Assembly (NCBI GenBank): GCA_963920635.1
Contig: OY987303.1
Span: forward strand, 49,475,223 to 49,539,222
Reading direction: 5' to 3'
From: Pseudeuparius sepicola
Taxonomy: Eukaryota; Arthropoda; Insecta; Coleoptera; Anthribidae
Length of the DNA: 64,000 nucleotides
Made by a program: the position numbers and the translations under genes. Under the pieces are notes generated by a model. It ran no database searches, had not been told where the DNA came from, and was given only the letters and a program-made list of their open reading frames with translations. Below, piece by piece: positions 1 to 10,919 of the stretch. Each line of letters starts with the position of its first letter. Positions within the stretch are counted from its first letter, which is position 1.

Positions 1-114
1 GAATATATATTGTGGTCTCCTTGGAGTCTACAGAAAACAAACTTCCCCTCAAGGCTTCACTTTTAATATGCGATAGACTGTGATATGCTGGGTCCCCTTA
101 TTTTAAAGAGTCCC

Positions 115-248
115 TGCTTGCAACCATTCTAAGTGCGCCTAATATGATTATCGAACATGCACCACCTTTCGGGAATAGTTGTATTGTCGTTGTGCAATTA
201 ATAAAAAAATTCCATATGTTGCACACTTAAATGACCACACTGTATTTG
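115..248. repeat. dispersed repeat, copy 1
   Basis: This stretch is a close direct copy of 56453-56577 (shared segments include CCATATGTTGCACACTTAAA and GACCACACTG). It has no coding potential. It looks like a fragment of an interspersed repeat of unknown class. Confidence 0.6.
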
Positions 249-717
249 AGTGGGGCGTATTAATTGTTTTATAAAATAAATCCAGGTATACCCATATCAC
301 CACCACATTAAAGAATTATACAACGAAGTTATACGGAAATGCCGATTTTCCAATTAAATTGATAATTACGCCATCTAGTATTGAGTAGATGAACCATCTG
401 GTTCTGAGCGGTCATTGGCAAGGGCCCGTCTACCCGTCCCACTCCCGCGGCGCTTCGACTCTCTCGCACTTGACGTATGAGCTGGTCTGTCTCGGGACTC
501 CATACGGCGGTTCAAAAATCGCGAGACATTCGGCATACCCCGCTGATGGCCAGGCCGTGTGTACCTAAGGTTGTATACATCTTTGACCACTCTTATTTGG
601 AGAACTTGGTATCATCACATTTTGAGATGCTTGATCATTTCATGCTTGTACCAAATTTTTAGAATTCAAACATCATAATGTGACTCCAACATGAGGTGGT
701 TATGGAAAAAAGTTATA
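249..717. other. no gene recognised
   Basis: Short overlapping ORFs occur on both strands (for example 375-590 minus), but none has a recognisable motif, splice context or conserved partner. Nothing else is supported here. Confidence 0.4.
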
Positions 718-839
718 CAGTCCGTGCACTCTAAGTCGACACGCGAGAACCTCAGTCCAAGCGTCGCACAATAAGCTGCTTATGGATCGCTGGCGCTTAG
801 GCCGAGGTTTTCGCGTGTGAGATTAGAGTGCACGAACTG
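718..839. mobile_element. 122-bp palindromic MITE, TA target site
   Basis: The ends are inverted copies (CAGTCCGTGCACTCTAA at the left, its near-complement at the right) and TA flanks both sides. The arms pair over about 50 bp. This fits a miniature Tc1/mariner-type element without coding sequence. Confidence 0.7.
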
Positions 840-1239
840 TACTGCCCAACATTCATATTTGTGTGGTTTCCTATCACCTCTTGAAGTTTCCCAGAATAAA
901 ACTGAATCACTCTGTATAGACAGACCTGGACCAACAATATAATAAAGACCCGTGCATAGCTCTGTTTTAATATTTTATAAAATAAAACCATGCAGATGTG
1001 TCCTTTGGCAGAAATTTAATAGCGAGAATAAAATAAAATGCTTGTTTGTTATGTCCCTATAATTTGACAAGTTTACATGACATACTTTCCTAGATTTTAA
1101 GAAAAGCCTATCTAAAAAGCAAGCAAGAGTACCTTGGTACCTTTTGGTTTGAAATGAAGTCTATGGCTAGTTGAAAAAAAGAAAAAGTAGTTTATTTTCA
1201 TTATTTTGAGAGCAGCTGTATTATACCTAGTTCAGGGAT
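840..1239. other. no gene recognised
   Basis: AT-rich DNA with no recognisable gene, RNA gene or clear repeat boundary. Confidence 0.4.
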
Positions 1240-1555
1240 ACCAGAAAATATTTTTTGAAGATGAGGAACGAGTCGCGAAATTTTGTTCGAAAACGTCTGT
1301 TTGAAAAAACATTTGTTCAAAAAACATTTGTGCGAAAAAAACATTTGTTCGAAAAAATATTTGTTTAATAAGAGATACTTCCTTATCCTATGCAACTAGA
1401 AAAACATCTCACAAAAGGGTAAGAGAAGAGTATAATGATAGATATTTTTGAAAAGTGACAATATGAAAGCCTGGCCGTAAGAACGGGGTCTGGCAGCACA
1501 TGTAATAAGAGGCATCTCGATTTGTGACTTCTTTGGAATCCGTCAGAGGAGTAGG
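1240..1555. repeat. inverted repeat arm 1
   Basis: This segment is an inverted, diverged copy of 4086-4400. Shared blocks include the GCCAG-rich segment near 1470-1495 and the GAATCC(G/A)TCAGAGGAGTAGG segment near 1538-1555. The pair may be the arms of a large fold-back element or two copies in opposite orientation. Confidence 0.55.
1284..1366. repeat. short tandem repeat, about 19-bp unit
   Basis: Four to five imperfect copies of a unit like ACATTTGTTCGAAAAA follow one another. A related segment with the same GAACAAATG motif lies in the inverted arm near 4355-4380. Confidence 0.65.
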
Positions 1556-2389
1556 TTTGGCCGCAAGTGAGAGTCACAGTTTTTTGAAACACAAAATATA
1601 CAGGGTGTAAAAATGTTTTTTAGACACCCTGTATATTTGGACCGCAAGTGAGAGTCACAGTTTTTTGAGATACCCTGTATATTTTCCACAAAATATAGTC
1701 AAATTATTTTAAGAAGTCCTTACTGGGACTGTCAATTAGTGGTAATTTCGACATCCTAAGTTGGCATCAATGCAGCAAAAAAATACAACCGGGTCATAAA
1801 TTCATGTCAGTAACCGGCCCATTTACACAATGAATAACTACTAATAACACGAAAAGTAACAATAACACGAACACAGATAACGAGTAAAACTCACAAAACG
1901 TACAAAACCAGCGAATATTTTCACTGCCGAACGTTTGAACCAGTTTGAACGATCCGGAAAATCTTCACTGTCGCTTTCACACCGAAACAAAATTTGCCTG
2001 AGTCTGCACCATAGACGCTGCCGCAAGTAGCTGATTATATCAAAATACCAAAATGAAAGTGTTTACATGACGTTTGAAATTATTATTAAAATGAGTTGTA
2101 GTCAAGTTATTTTTATGTGTAGGGGTATAAAATTGCAATAGGGTTTTTATGTTATTATGCTCTTTTTTTCGTATCACTTGGGTAATTTTTGACATCATAA
2201 ATCAATGAGTGACATCATTAACTGGTTGAGACACATATACCAATATTATACCCATGGTTAACAGAAAACTCTTAGGGATTTTGTGAAAAATGTCATTTGA
2301 CAAAATCCGGACTTCTTACAGTAATCGGGGTATACATATGTATATTTTGTGTTTCAAAGAACTGAGACTCTCACTTGCAGTCAAACCTA
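1552..2389. mobile_element. nonautonomous element with about 50-bp inverted ends
   Basis: The left end (TAGGTTTGGCCGCAAGTGAG) and the right end (complement of CTTGCAGTCAAACCTA) are inverted copies extending about 50 bp, through a shared AAACACAAAATATACA block. A 35-bp micro-palindrome with CAGGGTG ends is inserted near 1600-1634. No transposase is visible inside. Confidence 0.5.
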
Positions 2390-3501
2390 TTACGTTTAAA
2401 ATTTTGAAATGGAAAGGCCACTGAATTTCAATGCATTTCCCAAAATTACAGTTCAAATTTGCTACCATCGACGGTATATTGGTTGGATGCCTTACAGACT
2501 TATTATCTCAAATAAGTTGGCTTTTCTTTTAAGAAAGTAACTTTGGAAAGGTTTTGAGAATAGTATTTTTTGTATTCTATTGATTAGGGTAGGCAATTGT
2601 AGTTTTCTAGATGAAAGTTTGTGAATTCATCATTTTTGTCGTTTTGAAAGAGTAGAAAAAAAATAGTTTGTACCCGAAGGGGAATGTGTATTCTCCGAAA
2701 TTGTTAAAACGTTTTGTGGAATAGTATGGTTTGATACTTGGACATATTATTTGTTGTTGGAAATCCACAAATGGAGCCGTTAATCGGGATTTGAGAAACA
2801 CCTTTTTTTTATGTGGTGTTTCACCATATCTTGGTCGACTGTCATCTTTACCACCAAAGACCATAACGAGTAAAGACACCCTCCTGCTGACTGAGGTACA
2901 TTTAACCCTTTTCTATCATTTTCAATGTTTGTTTTTGGGGGCAAGTTTACAATAGGCCAATGTTTTATTTTTTAGTTTTTTTTGTATAGCTGGGAATGTA
3001 TACCCTGTGTCCCAGTTTGCCCAAGTACTGTTAGTTGCTGCTGCCAACGTAATCGTCTATCGCCCATTACTGATGAAACCACCCGTTAGTTCCTGAGTTG
3101 CTGTCTGGGAGTTGTTAAGGAAAATTCAGCTGGCTGGCTACTCACCGCCTTTCGAAGGACCAGAGAAAACTGGATAAGTTTGATGTCAAATTGTGTTGTC
3201 TCGTGGGATGTGTAGAACATAAGAGAGTTTTGTTTAACATAAAAACACTATCATTTTGGGAAACTTTTGGCCACTTTTCTGTTGCATAGTTTTACTATTT
3301 TGATATTCCGAATCCGATATAATGAAATTATTGTTTTGCTGCCTGTTAAGGTTTATAAGGTGTACTAGTTTAGAGCTTACCTGCATCTTTTTTTTTTAAT
3401 ATATTTACAAAATAAATATGTATATGTATTTTGGGAAATTTTGACTATAGCGTATGTTAATTGAACTTTTTTTACCTTTTATTTAGTCAAAACAAAACAT
3501 A
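2390..3501. other. no gene recognised
   Basis: The ORFs at 2607-2879 (minus) and 2731-2955 (plus) are antisense to each other and show no known domain. No splice-supported exon was found. Confidence 0.35.
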
Positions 3502-3888
3502 CTAAAGTCTATCCAAGTTACAGAGGCAGCGGATCAAAACATTGGCCACCACGTGACCTATTCTCTTATTGGTCTGGCCGTCATAAAATGTCAAGTGTTT
3601 ACGCGGCGAGCAGAATGCAGGGCCGGCTCTTCCCTCAGTCGAGTTTCCTGTATATTTTAGATCGGATCGCGAGCAGTATATTCTGTAAATTTATTTCGCT
3701 ACTTAATTTAAGGGAATTTAAAAAGATCCACGAAAGGTAAAAACACAATTTTTAGAACTTCTAAAAGAATTAGTTCAGAATTACAAGCCACTGGGAATAT
3801 CATATTAGTCAGACCCTGGTAATCGACCGCAATGTGGTCATGTGACTTTGTTTATATCTACTGCCGCTGTAACTTGGATATACTTTAG
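3502..3888. mobile_element. 387-bp MITE, family with TATCCAAGTTACAG ends
   Basis: The ends are inverted (CTAAAGTCTATCCAAGTTAC left, its near-complement right). The same family recurs at 10180-10516 in opposite orientation and, shortened, at 8763-8943. It has no coding capacity and sits 3' of the last TopBP1 exon seen. Confidence 0.75.
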
Positions 3889-4036
3889 ATTAATTGGTTT
3901 GGTCCTCTTCTAACAACGAAATACTTTCTGGTTTAGGTAGCCCATAAACCAGTGGCGCTTAATAATACGAACCCGAAATGCTAGTGTTTTATTACGTACT
4001 TCAGGCAGGTCAAACCAAATATGATTCCTTTTTTTA

Positions 4037-4068
4037 ATCCATTAATTAAATTAATTAATTAATTAAAT
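4037..4068. repeat. TTAA-type simple repeat
   Basis: Low-complexity run of alternating TTAA/TTAAA units. Confidence 0.7.
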
Positions 4069-4085
4069 TCCATAAAAAACGTAAT

Positions 4086-4400
4086 AAACCTACTCCTCTG
4101 ATGGATTCCAAAGAAGCCACAAATCGAGATACTTCTTATTCAAGAAGTGTTACAGTACATGTGCTGCCAGACCGCGTTCTTACGGCCAGGCTTTCACATT
4201 GTCGGAAAGGATCCCAACTTTTCAAAGATATGTAACATTATTGGAGTATTGTGAGGGAGGGAATTATTATTACTATAGCCTTTTCTTACCCTTTTGCGAG
4301 ATGTTTTTCTATGTTTTCCTAGTTGGCATAGGATAAGGATGTATCTCTTATTAAATTGAACAAATGTTTTTTTGAACAAAATTCTGCGACCCAGGAACAA
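4086..4400. repeat. inverted repeat arm 2
   Basis: Inverted partner of 1240-1555. The short ORFs here are shadows in repeat DNA. Confidence 0.55.
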
Positions 4401-4977
4401 TAGGGTTATGCGGTTTTATGAAAGGTTGAACACTTTGTCGAAGAAACTGTGCCTACGCAATTTCAACAATAGGCACTTCCAACAACATTTTTCAAAATGC
4501 ATCCTAGTGCAAAAACAACATGCCCCATTTTCAACTTATAATTCAACAAAATCTCCCCTCAAAAGTTGCATTCGGTATTTAAAATCAAATGAAAACGAAT
4601 GAAAATGAAAATCAATAAAATGACAAAACCTTATCCGAATGATCTGGACTTACTTCCCCTAAGTCTAGATGTAATAAATGAACGATTCCGAGCAATATGA
4701 GCACTCTGAGGTAAATACCGAACGCACTAACTATTGCTATTTCAGATCGCAAATAACATCGAAATTATGACGTCCTGCTCCATGCTCGGGTCTTTAATAA
4801 TTGGTCCAAGTCGGACATGAGTTAAGTCTAATAAAATTTAAAGTGCTCTCATTTAAAATCTCATCCTTCAAAAATTTTAAAAAGTAACGGTTAGCATGAT
4901 ACCAGTCGTTCAGAGAAAGTTGTCTTGAAAAAGCATGCAGGGTGGTTTTTTTAGGACTACCATTGTGATTTTCTCGG
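4401..4977. other. no gene recognised
   Basis: The ORFs at 4372-4602 (plus) and 4794-5003 (minus) have no recognisable motif. Nothing else is supported. Confidence 0.35.
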
Positions 4978-5491
4978 TTATTTTGCGCCCCATAAAAAAA
5001 CAATAGCTATGTGATGCTGAAAAGGAAATTGGCATCCATAGACAACTTATTGCATAATATTAAAAAACTCAAATTGGGCAAAGCTATTGGTAGGAGATTT
5101 ATGCGATTTATACTCACAATAGTTTCAAAAAATTACACAGGGATCTGAGGTGTATTTAGTATTGCCCGTAAAGTTGGTCACGTATGCCGATTTTTTTTAA
5201 CGTCACCTAGCTGTCCAAAATTTCCATATTTTGATGTGATTTTCTGAAACTATCTGAGCTCTAGGTTGCATAAACCTTTTCAGTGCCATCAATTTTCAAT
5301 ATAAAAGTGATCTTCTACCTCTTACAATAAACCTGCTACGGCTACTAATAGTTTTACGGTTTTACCCAATTTGAGTTTATTGTATTGTGCAACAAGGAGG
5401 CCTTGGGTGCCGATTTTCCTTTCACTGTCATCTAGCTATCCAAAATTGTAATGTTTTTGTTTGTTACGTTTATTTGTGGGGCGCAAAATAA
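4978..5491. mobile_element. MITE with TTATTTTGCGCCCC ends
   Basis: Inverted ends TTATTTTGCGCCCCA and TGGGGCGCAAAATAA bound about 510 bp. Shorter internal inverted pairs are visible (ACTCAAATTGGG against CCCAATTTGAG). No ORF of note. Confidence 0.6.
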
Positions 5492-5581
5492 GCGAGAGAG
5501 AAAAAATCATCCTGTATTATGATTCTTAAGTTCACCCCCCCCCCTCTTAAATTGTATTTGTCATTAACATAAAAATCTCAC

Positions 5582-6055
5582 CCTTCGGAGTATCAGGTGT
5601 TTTCGGATCCCATGGATAATATCTCCGAGGACTGTCCTGTGCATCCAACAAATTATTCCGTCTGGCTTCCTCCAGAATCTTATCGACCGGAGTAACTTGA
5701 CTGCCTCCCCCTGGTGTGTAGCCTCCGAAATGAATCAGTTGGTTTTTCGGTGTTTGCTCCACATGTTTCACTGGGCTACGTTTTAAAGTTATTGGCGTGG
5801 CAGGTTTTTCCAAACTGCTTCCTTTATATGTGTTGTCTTCGTCGCTCCTGTTAGCGGGCGTTTCGCAGATTTCATCAGTCGTCTTTGAATCGCCTTTATC
5901 GCCAAGTGCGTAGTCTTTTTCCGGCAACAACTTATTAGCTTTCGCACATTCCAGAAGCCAATCTTTCGTAACAACCGGCAACTGCCACTTCAATGCAGCG
6001 TTGTATTTTTTGCCGGACATCTCTAAACTGACCAAATGTGTGGATGCCAAAATAT
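5582..6055 (-). CDS. mus101: TopBP1/Mus101, exon with end of BRCT5 and following linker
   Basis: This minus-strand exon runs from a CAG acceptor above 6055 to a GTGAGA donor below 5582 (474 nt, 158 codon-equivalents, enters in phase 1 and leaves in phase 1). Its first 50 residues contain ASTHLVSLE, KYNAALKW and VVTKDWLLEC, the second half of a BRCT repeat, matching BRCT5 of TopBP1, including the W of the conserved BRCT tryptophan. The rest is a low-complexity, phospho-site-like linker ending in DPKTPDTP. It joins in frame with the exon at 9184-9478. BRCT6-8 must lie further downstream and are not seen in this window. Confidence 0.85.
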
Positions 6056-6096
6056 CTGAGAATGGAAGAAAAGTATTTATTTATGCAGGGCTTCTG

Positions 6097-6206
6097 TTAT
6101 TTTGACCCAAAGAAACTGGTTCTACGAGGCCCCTGTTTCCGATTGGATAGTCCAGTTTCTTTGGGTGAAAATAACATAAGCCATCCAATCGGAAACAGTG
6201 GCCTGG
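6097..6206. repeat. interleaved inverted repeats (S1-S2-S1'-S2')
   Basis: S1 (6097-6120) pairs with S1' (6151-6176), and S2 (6121-6150) pairs with S2' (6177-6206). The arms are interleaved rather than nested as in a normal palindrome. The block lies in a TopBP1 intron about 40 nt before an exon acceptor. Confidence 0.7.
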
Positions 6207-6734
6207 TAACAAGTATTTTAAAAATTAAGGTGGTTCCAAAGGAATCTTCAAAATTTATGAACGAATATAGTTTCATTAAAAGTGATATTCAAAAAAATAT
6301 TTAAAAAAAAGAAGTTACGTTTTAAGTTAAACGTCGTTCAAACTCGGCATGCCAGACGAATTATGGGCAAACAAAAAGCGAAAAAATCTTCCGTGCGTTA
6401 AATAGGACCAAATAAAGATTAGGTCGCAACTAAATTCAAACTTTTTCACAAACAATGCTTGGCTTCGCAACGCCCGGTTTTTTTCTCTTGTAACGAACAT
6501 ACCTTTTTTAAATATTTAGGTAGCCTTATTCTTTCTAAGTAACTTTTGTCTTGAACGTTTTGTTGGTTTTCTTTTTTTTTTTTCATGTACTATTTACAGG
6601 CAACAATATACGGAAAAATAAAGGAATTAACTGACTTGACTCGCCTAAGAAGTGGGCGACGAGTGACTGTCATTTGGTTCCTATATATATTGACGTAAAG
6701 CAAACAATATAATATGAATAAATGAAATAAGTAA

Positions 6735-6965
6735 CATATTTACAACAAATTTTCAAAGTGTCCCCCATCATTTGCTAAGCACATCTCCAGGCGTTTTTTT
6801 TAAACTTCGCGTTGAATTTTTTAACATATTTCTGGTTATTGTTATACAAGCATCCCTAATTTTTTGTTTTAAATTATTGACATTCCTTGAAGGTGTTTTA
6901 TAAACCTAATTTTTTAATTTCCCCAATAAGAAATAGTCTAGTGGCGAAAAGTCAGGAGACTTAGG
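6735..6965 (-). pseudogene. C-terminal relic of a mariner-type transposase
   Basis: The minus-strand reading contains KSPDFSPLDYFLLGKLKN followed by a stop, then VYKTPS and downstream pieces. This matches the SPDLNPLDxxxWGxLK block holding the third catalytic Asp in DDxD Tc1/mariner-like transposases. Stops and frameshifts make it dead. It is probably the same gene as the relic at 8590-8757, split by the element at 7077-8512. Confidence 0.7.
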
Positions 6966-7076
6966 AAATGTAGAAAATGTAAAGAATGAAATTAATTAAA
7001 GTAAAATATTTGTTTTATTATGCTTTAGGATTATACCTTATAGTACTATTTGTGCCAATCCATCTATTTCTAAAAT

Positions 7077-8512
7077 GGGGAACTTGCACAAAAATTAAAT
7101 TTGAAAAATATTACTTTCAAACGTAATTGATTGCCATTAAATGAACCACAGTTCACAAAAAAACTCATTTTTTATTTTTATGTAATAAATATAAACAATT
7201 AAAAACTGCATAATTCAAATCATTCTTGTAACGCGCCCTCCTTGGTTGTGACGTCAAGTAGCTCGTTGGTGGTGGCGCGTCTGGGCGGCACATGTATAAA
7301 AACTACAGCACCACGCAAGCTTTGTTTACAAAGATCAACAAGAACGTCCCATCCTTGTGTATCCGTCTTATTATAGTCTAAGTATGGCAGCCTTGATATT
7401 GTTGATAATGTTTGAAAAGAGTGTGCTGTATTAAATAGGTATTTACATTGCGAGATGCGTAGGTAAGCACACTTTTTTGGCCAAGAAGGTTGTTTAATGC
7501 CCGTGTTGCCTCGGGTCTTAAAACTCTCCGAGGCCAAAAAGAGCTTACGCATCGAGCAATGTATTACATTTTTCCTGCTAGTGACAATTTCATATTAGGT
7601 GGGTAAGTACTTTAATAATAATAATAATAATAATAATTCTCACCCTCACAATACTCCAAACTAGGAGTACCCCAGAAGCAACCACATGCTTGTGCGGGGG
7701 AGGGGGACAATTACTATTATTTTGTCTTCGTTGCCATTTGCGGCTAGGGCCGACATTTTTCCCGATAGAACTAGGATAGCATTCGCTCAAGTACTACGGA
7801 AAACCCTAGAAAACCGTAGTAATCCCAGAGAGTGTAGGACAATTAGTAAATCACACGGATAAAGCTATTTAGAAGCAATACCGTGAACCCACATTTGTCC
7901 AGCGCTCTTGGCCATAGCGGTGTTTTTCTTTAAAGACATATGCATGCGCCTGCCTCGAACCAAGGTCGATCGAAGGCAGAAAAACATGCAGTCTAAAAAG
8001 TCAGCGCCGGTGCGAGCGACGCCACCGCGGCAGTAGATTGTGTAATAATCTTCATAATAACCATTATCCAATTATTACTAAAAATGATAATCAGTGATAT
8101 AAGAGAGAGAATGCAGTGATAATTAAAAAAACTTCTTGTGCGATTGAACCTGAGACCTACGAATTACTAGTCCTGTGGCCTCACCATTCAGTTAAAGAAG
8201 TGCTTGTTAAATTTGGACTTTTAGGCTGGAAATGGATCGCCGAACTGTTTATTTTAACGTTAAATTTCTATTCTTCCTTCCAAAATTCTGTGTAGCTGTC
8301 ACTCCTGTCACTGCCTTCTGATAAATCGAGCTATATGACGTCACAATCATTCCCGCGCTTTTCGTGTCGTTTCAAATGAATAGCTTGAGGTCTCAAGTTT
8401 AATTATTTATTGCAAATTAAATATTGCGATTTTAGGGCTGATATTTGGTATGTGCTCTTTCTATAGATAGGTAAATATATTAAAGAAATAATAAAAAAAT
8501 GTTCAGTTCCCC
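7077..8512 (-). mobile_element. element with GGGGAAC ends and an internal tRNA-like block
   Basis: The ends are inverted GGGGAAC/GTTCCCC. Related copies lie at 18074-18730 and 56919-57428. Inside, read on the minus strand, is a tRNA-like segment at about 8135-8195 with a B-box-like GGTTCAATCGC. A (TAA)n microsatellite lies at 7611-7637. The element sits inside a transposase relic. Its class is uncertain: a nonautonomous TIR element that captured a SINE-like piece is one reading. Confidence 0.55.
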
Positions 8513-8589
8513 ATTGTGATTGAAAAACTCCTCTTTTCTTCTTGCATTTCCAACAAACTGGGTAAATCTTCTATTAAAACAATTAAATA

Positions 8590-8757
8590 TATTTCACGAA
8601 AAAATGCAAGCCAATTGAATTTTTATTAATTATTCCGCACCAAACATTAACACCAAAATGCCCTTGGTTCTCTCTGGGGTGAACTTTATATGGATTTTCA
8701 TTGCCCCAGTGATGGTTACTTTTTTCTATTTGGGATGCCATTACTTACCAACCTACT
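8590..8757 (-). pseudogene. central relic of a mariner-type transposase
   Basis: The minus-strand translation gives HHWGNENPY, then NQGHFGVNVWCGIINKNSIG, the block between the first and second catalytic Asp in the same family as the intact transposase at 12981-14120 (compare its NVWAGII). It is truncated by the element at 7077-8512, and the C-terminal part resumes at 6965. Confidence 0.65.
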
Positions 8758-8762
8758 TTCAT

Positions 8763-8943
8763 TATAGTGTATCCAAGTTACAGAGGCAGTAGATATAAAC
8801 AAAGTCACAGGGTCGGACTCTACTCGCCACCTAAACACTTGAGATTTTACGACGGCCACACCAATAACAGAATAGGTTACATCACGACCACGTGGTGGCC
8901 AATGTTTTGATTCACTCCCTCTGTAACTTGGATATAGTATAGT
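8763..8943. mobile_element. short MITE, TATCCAAGTTACAG family
   Basis: 181-bp internally deleted relative of 3502-3888 and 10180-10516 with the same inverted ends and internal CACGTGGTGGCCAATGTTTT segment. Confidence 0.7.
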
Positions 8944-9036
8944 CCATAAAATACAGTGTGACTCACTTCAAACCGGAACACCCCCATAAAAAAGGGTGAG
9001 AATTATTATTATTAAAATTAATTATTATTAAACTTA

Positions 9037-9176
9037 AACTCTGTTGAACGAATGTTCATACCTACGTCACAACTCCCGTCCTTGTCTGACTCGTGAATAT
9101 ATGACCGATATCCATCGTATCGACAAGACAAGGACAGGAGTTGTGACGTAGGTGTGAACATTCGTTGAACAGAGTC
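9037..9176. mobile_element. hairpin MITE with TA target site, copy 1
   Basis: A near-perfect hairpin whose arms share ACGTCACAACTCC and CTTGTC. Copies lie at 37186-37330 and 49044-49189. TA flanks both ends. The element begins only seven nt into the TopBP1 intron downstream of exon 9184-9478. Confidence 0.75.
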
Positions 9177-9183
9177 TACATAC

Positions 9184-9478
9184 CTTTCTGTGCTATGGCT
9201 AGTCGAGCAAACTGTTCTTGGGAAATTCCGCCCAATTTTACTATTAGCATTATCAGAAACTGTCGTTCATAGCCAGTATAGCTACTTATTGTTACAACAC
9301 AGTTTTCTAGAGGTTTTACCCCATCTTCCAGAACAAACGGTCGGTGATAGTAGGCAACATCTATAATAGTGCCATTCTGGATGACTTCGTTTATCCAAAG
9401 AGAACTGACAATTACGTGGGAGCTAGTTGGCATTTCGCTTGGAATGAATGGTGGAAGGACGACATAATCAGGTTGTTC
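9184..9478 (-). CDS. mus101: TopBP1/Mus101, exon with end of BRCT4 and start of BRCT5
   Basis: 295-nt minus-strand exon between a TTTTTAG acceptor and a GTATGT donor. It enters in phase 0 and leaves one base into a codon. The translation has PDYVVLPP and SSLWINEV (end of BRCT4), then PFVLEDGVKPLENCVVTISS and YERQFLIMLIVKLGG (start of BRCT5), closely following TopBP1 order. It joins the next exon (6055 downwards) in frame at the AQK/ASTHL junction. The preceding exon, which should carry the end of BRCT3 and start of BRCT4, was not found. Confidence 0.87.
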
Positions 9479-10179
9479 CTAAAAAGTAGGACAAATAAAC
9501 AAAACATACATATTTTAAACCTTGAAATGTGAAATAATTTTTGCGAGGTTTGTTTAAGAGATACAGGAAGATTGTTTTTTGAAATTGAATTATGGGTACA
9601 TCCCCGAAATAATCAAGCTGCTGGACTGAAATTTGGCACTGCTGTGTTTTTGGGGATGGAGAATAAGCTGAAAATTTCAATTTCTAAATATCTCACTTAT
9701 GATGTTTTTGGATGGAGCTTTTACTCGTAACTTTATTGAGGTTATCTTTTTGGTGTTCAACACTTTACGTTGAAAGTACCTAAAAACCTGTTGACTCCAA
9801 CATTGGAAAAATAAAAATTTTACCTACCCGTTTCAAATGTTACATATCAACTGTACAATTTGGAAGCGGTAGGTGAACATTTTATATTTCGAATGTTGGG
9901 AGTTAACAGATGTTTTGGAGTACGTTTTGCCAATTTCAACGCAAACAGTTGAGTTTATCGTTGTAAAACAAGAGTAACTTTTTCTTGCAGAATGAAAAGG
10001 TGCACTAAAATCATGGATATGCAAGACCAAATGATAACCACAAAAAGCTAAGAGTAAAAACACGAGCCAAAAATAGTGCAAGTACTGCTACATACTCTGT
10101 GAGATACGTAGAAATTGAAATTATAGGAGGCGTCACCTACGGCATTTCAGTGATTTAAAATGTCATAACTTTTTTGGGT
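9479..10179. other. TopBP1 intron, nothing recognised
   Basis: A TopBP1 exon is expected somewhere between 9.5 and 11.8 kb, but no BRCT-like reading is visible. The minus ORF at 9833-10081 has no recognisable motif. Confidence 0.4.
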
Positions 10180-10516
10180 CTAAAGTCTATCCAAGTTACA
10201 GGCAGTAGATATAAACAAAGTCACATGACCGGATTGCGATCGATTACCAGGGTCTGACTAATTATGAGATTCCCAGTGGCTTGTAATTCTGAACTAATTC
10301 TTTTAGAAGTTCTAAAAATTGTGTTTTTACCTTTCGTAGATCTTTATAAATTTCCTTAAATTAAATAGCAAAATAAATTTACAGAATATACTGCTTGCGA
10401 TCCGATCTAAAATATGCAGGAAACTCGACTTTTATGACGGCCAGACCGATAATAGAATAGGTCACGTGGTGGCCAATGTTTTGATCCACTGCCTCTGTAA
10501 CTTGGATATACTTTAG
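10180..10516. mobile_element. MITE, TATCCAAGTTACAG family, inverted copy
   Basis: Same ends and internal sequence as 3502-3888 in the opposite orientation, a little shorter. Located in a TopBP1 intron. Confidence 0.75.
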
Positions 10517-10919
10517 GTATATTATTTTCCCTGGCGTAAATATGTTTTCCTCTGAAGTTTTTATGCGAAAAGGGTGTAATTTATATAGATGTTTCTAGCA
10601 GCAACCCTTTTCGGGATATTTTCTCTTTAAAATGCTCACTATGATGGATGAAAAAAATTCAAGGTCACCAAAAAGTGCTAAAAAATTAACCAAGAAACTT
10701 GTTTTTAAGATCAAAAATAAAAAAGATACATGTTACTTTTGTCAGATACAACTGGATGACAAACTATATATATTTTTTGAAAATAAAGTTAAATAATAAT
10801 TATTTAAAAAATTAGCTGGGATAAGTAGACATTGACATGCCTTGTTATTACAACAGAGTTCTACTTTTGAATTAGATCTAGCCTGTGGACTACCTTTTGT
10901 TATTCGATTAAATAAATAA

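Noticed and set aside
375..590. 71-aa minus-strand Arg-rich ORF
   Set aside because: Composition only; no domain, no splice context.
9030..9180. Repeated palindromes considered as CRISPR or phage-type arrays
   Set aside because: Copies are dispersed, TA-flanked hairpin MITEs in introns of animal genes, with no spacers.
10632..10796. 54-aa plus-strand ORF with a CYFC motif and basic N-terminus
   Set aside because: No partner exon, no conserved family recognised, and it runs into low-complexity AT sequence; kept only as a curiosity.
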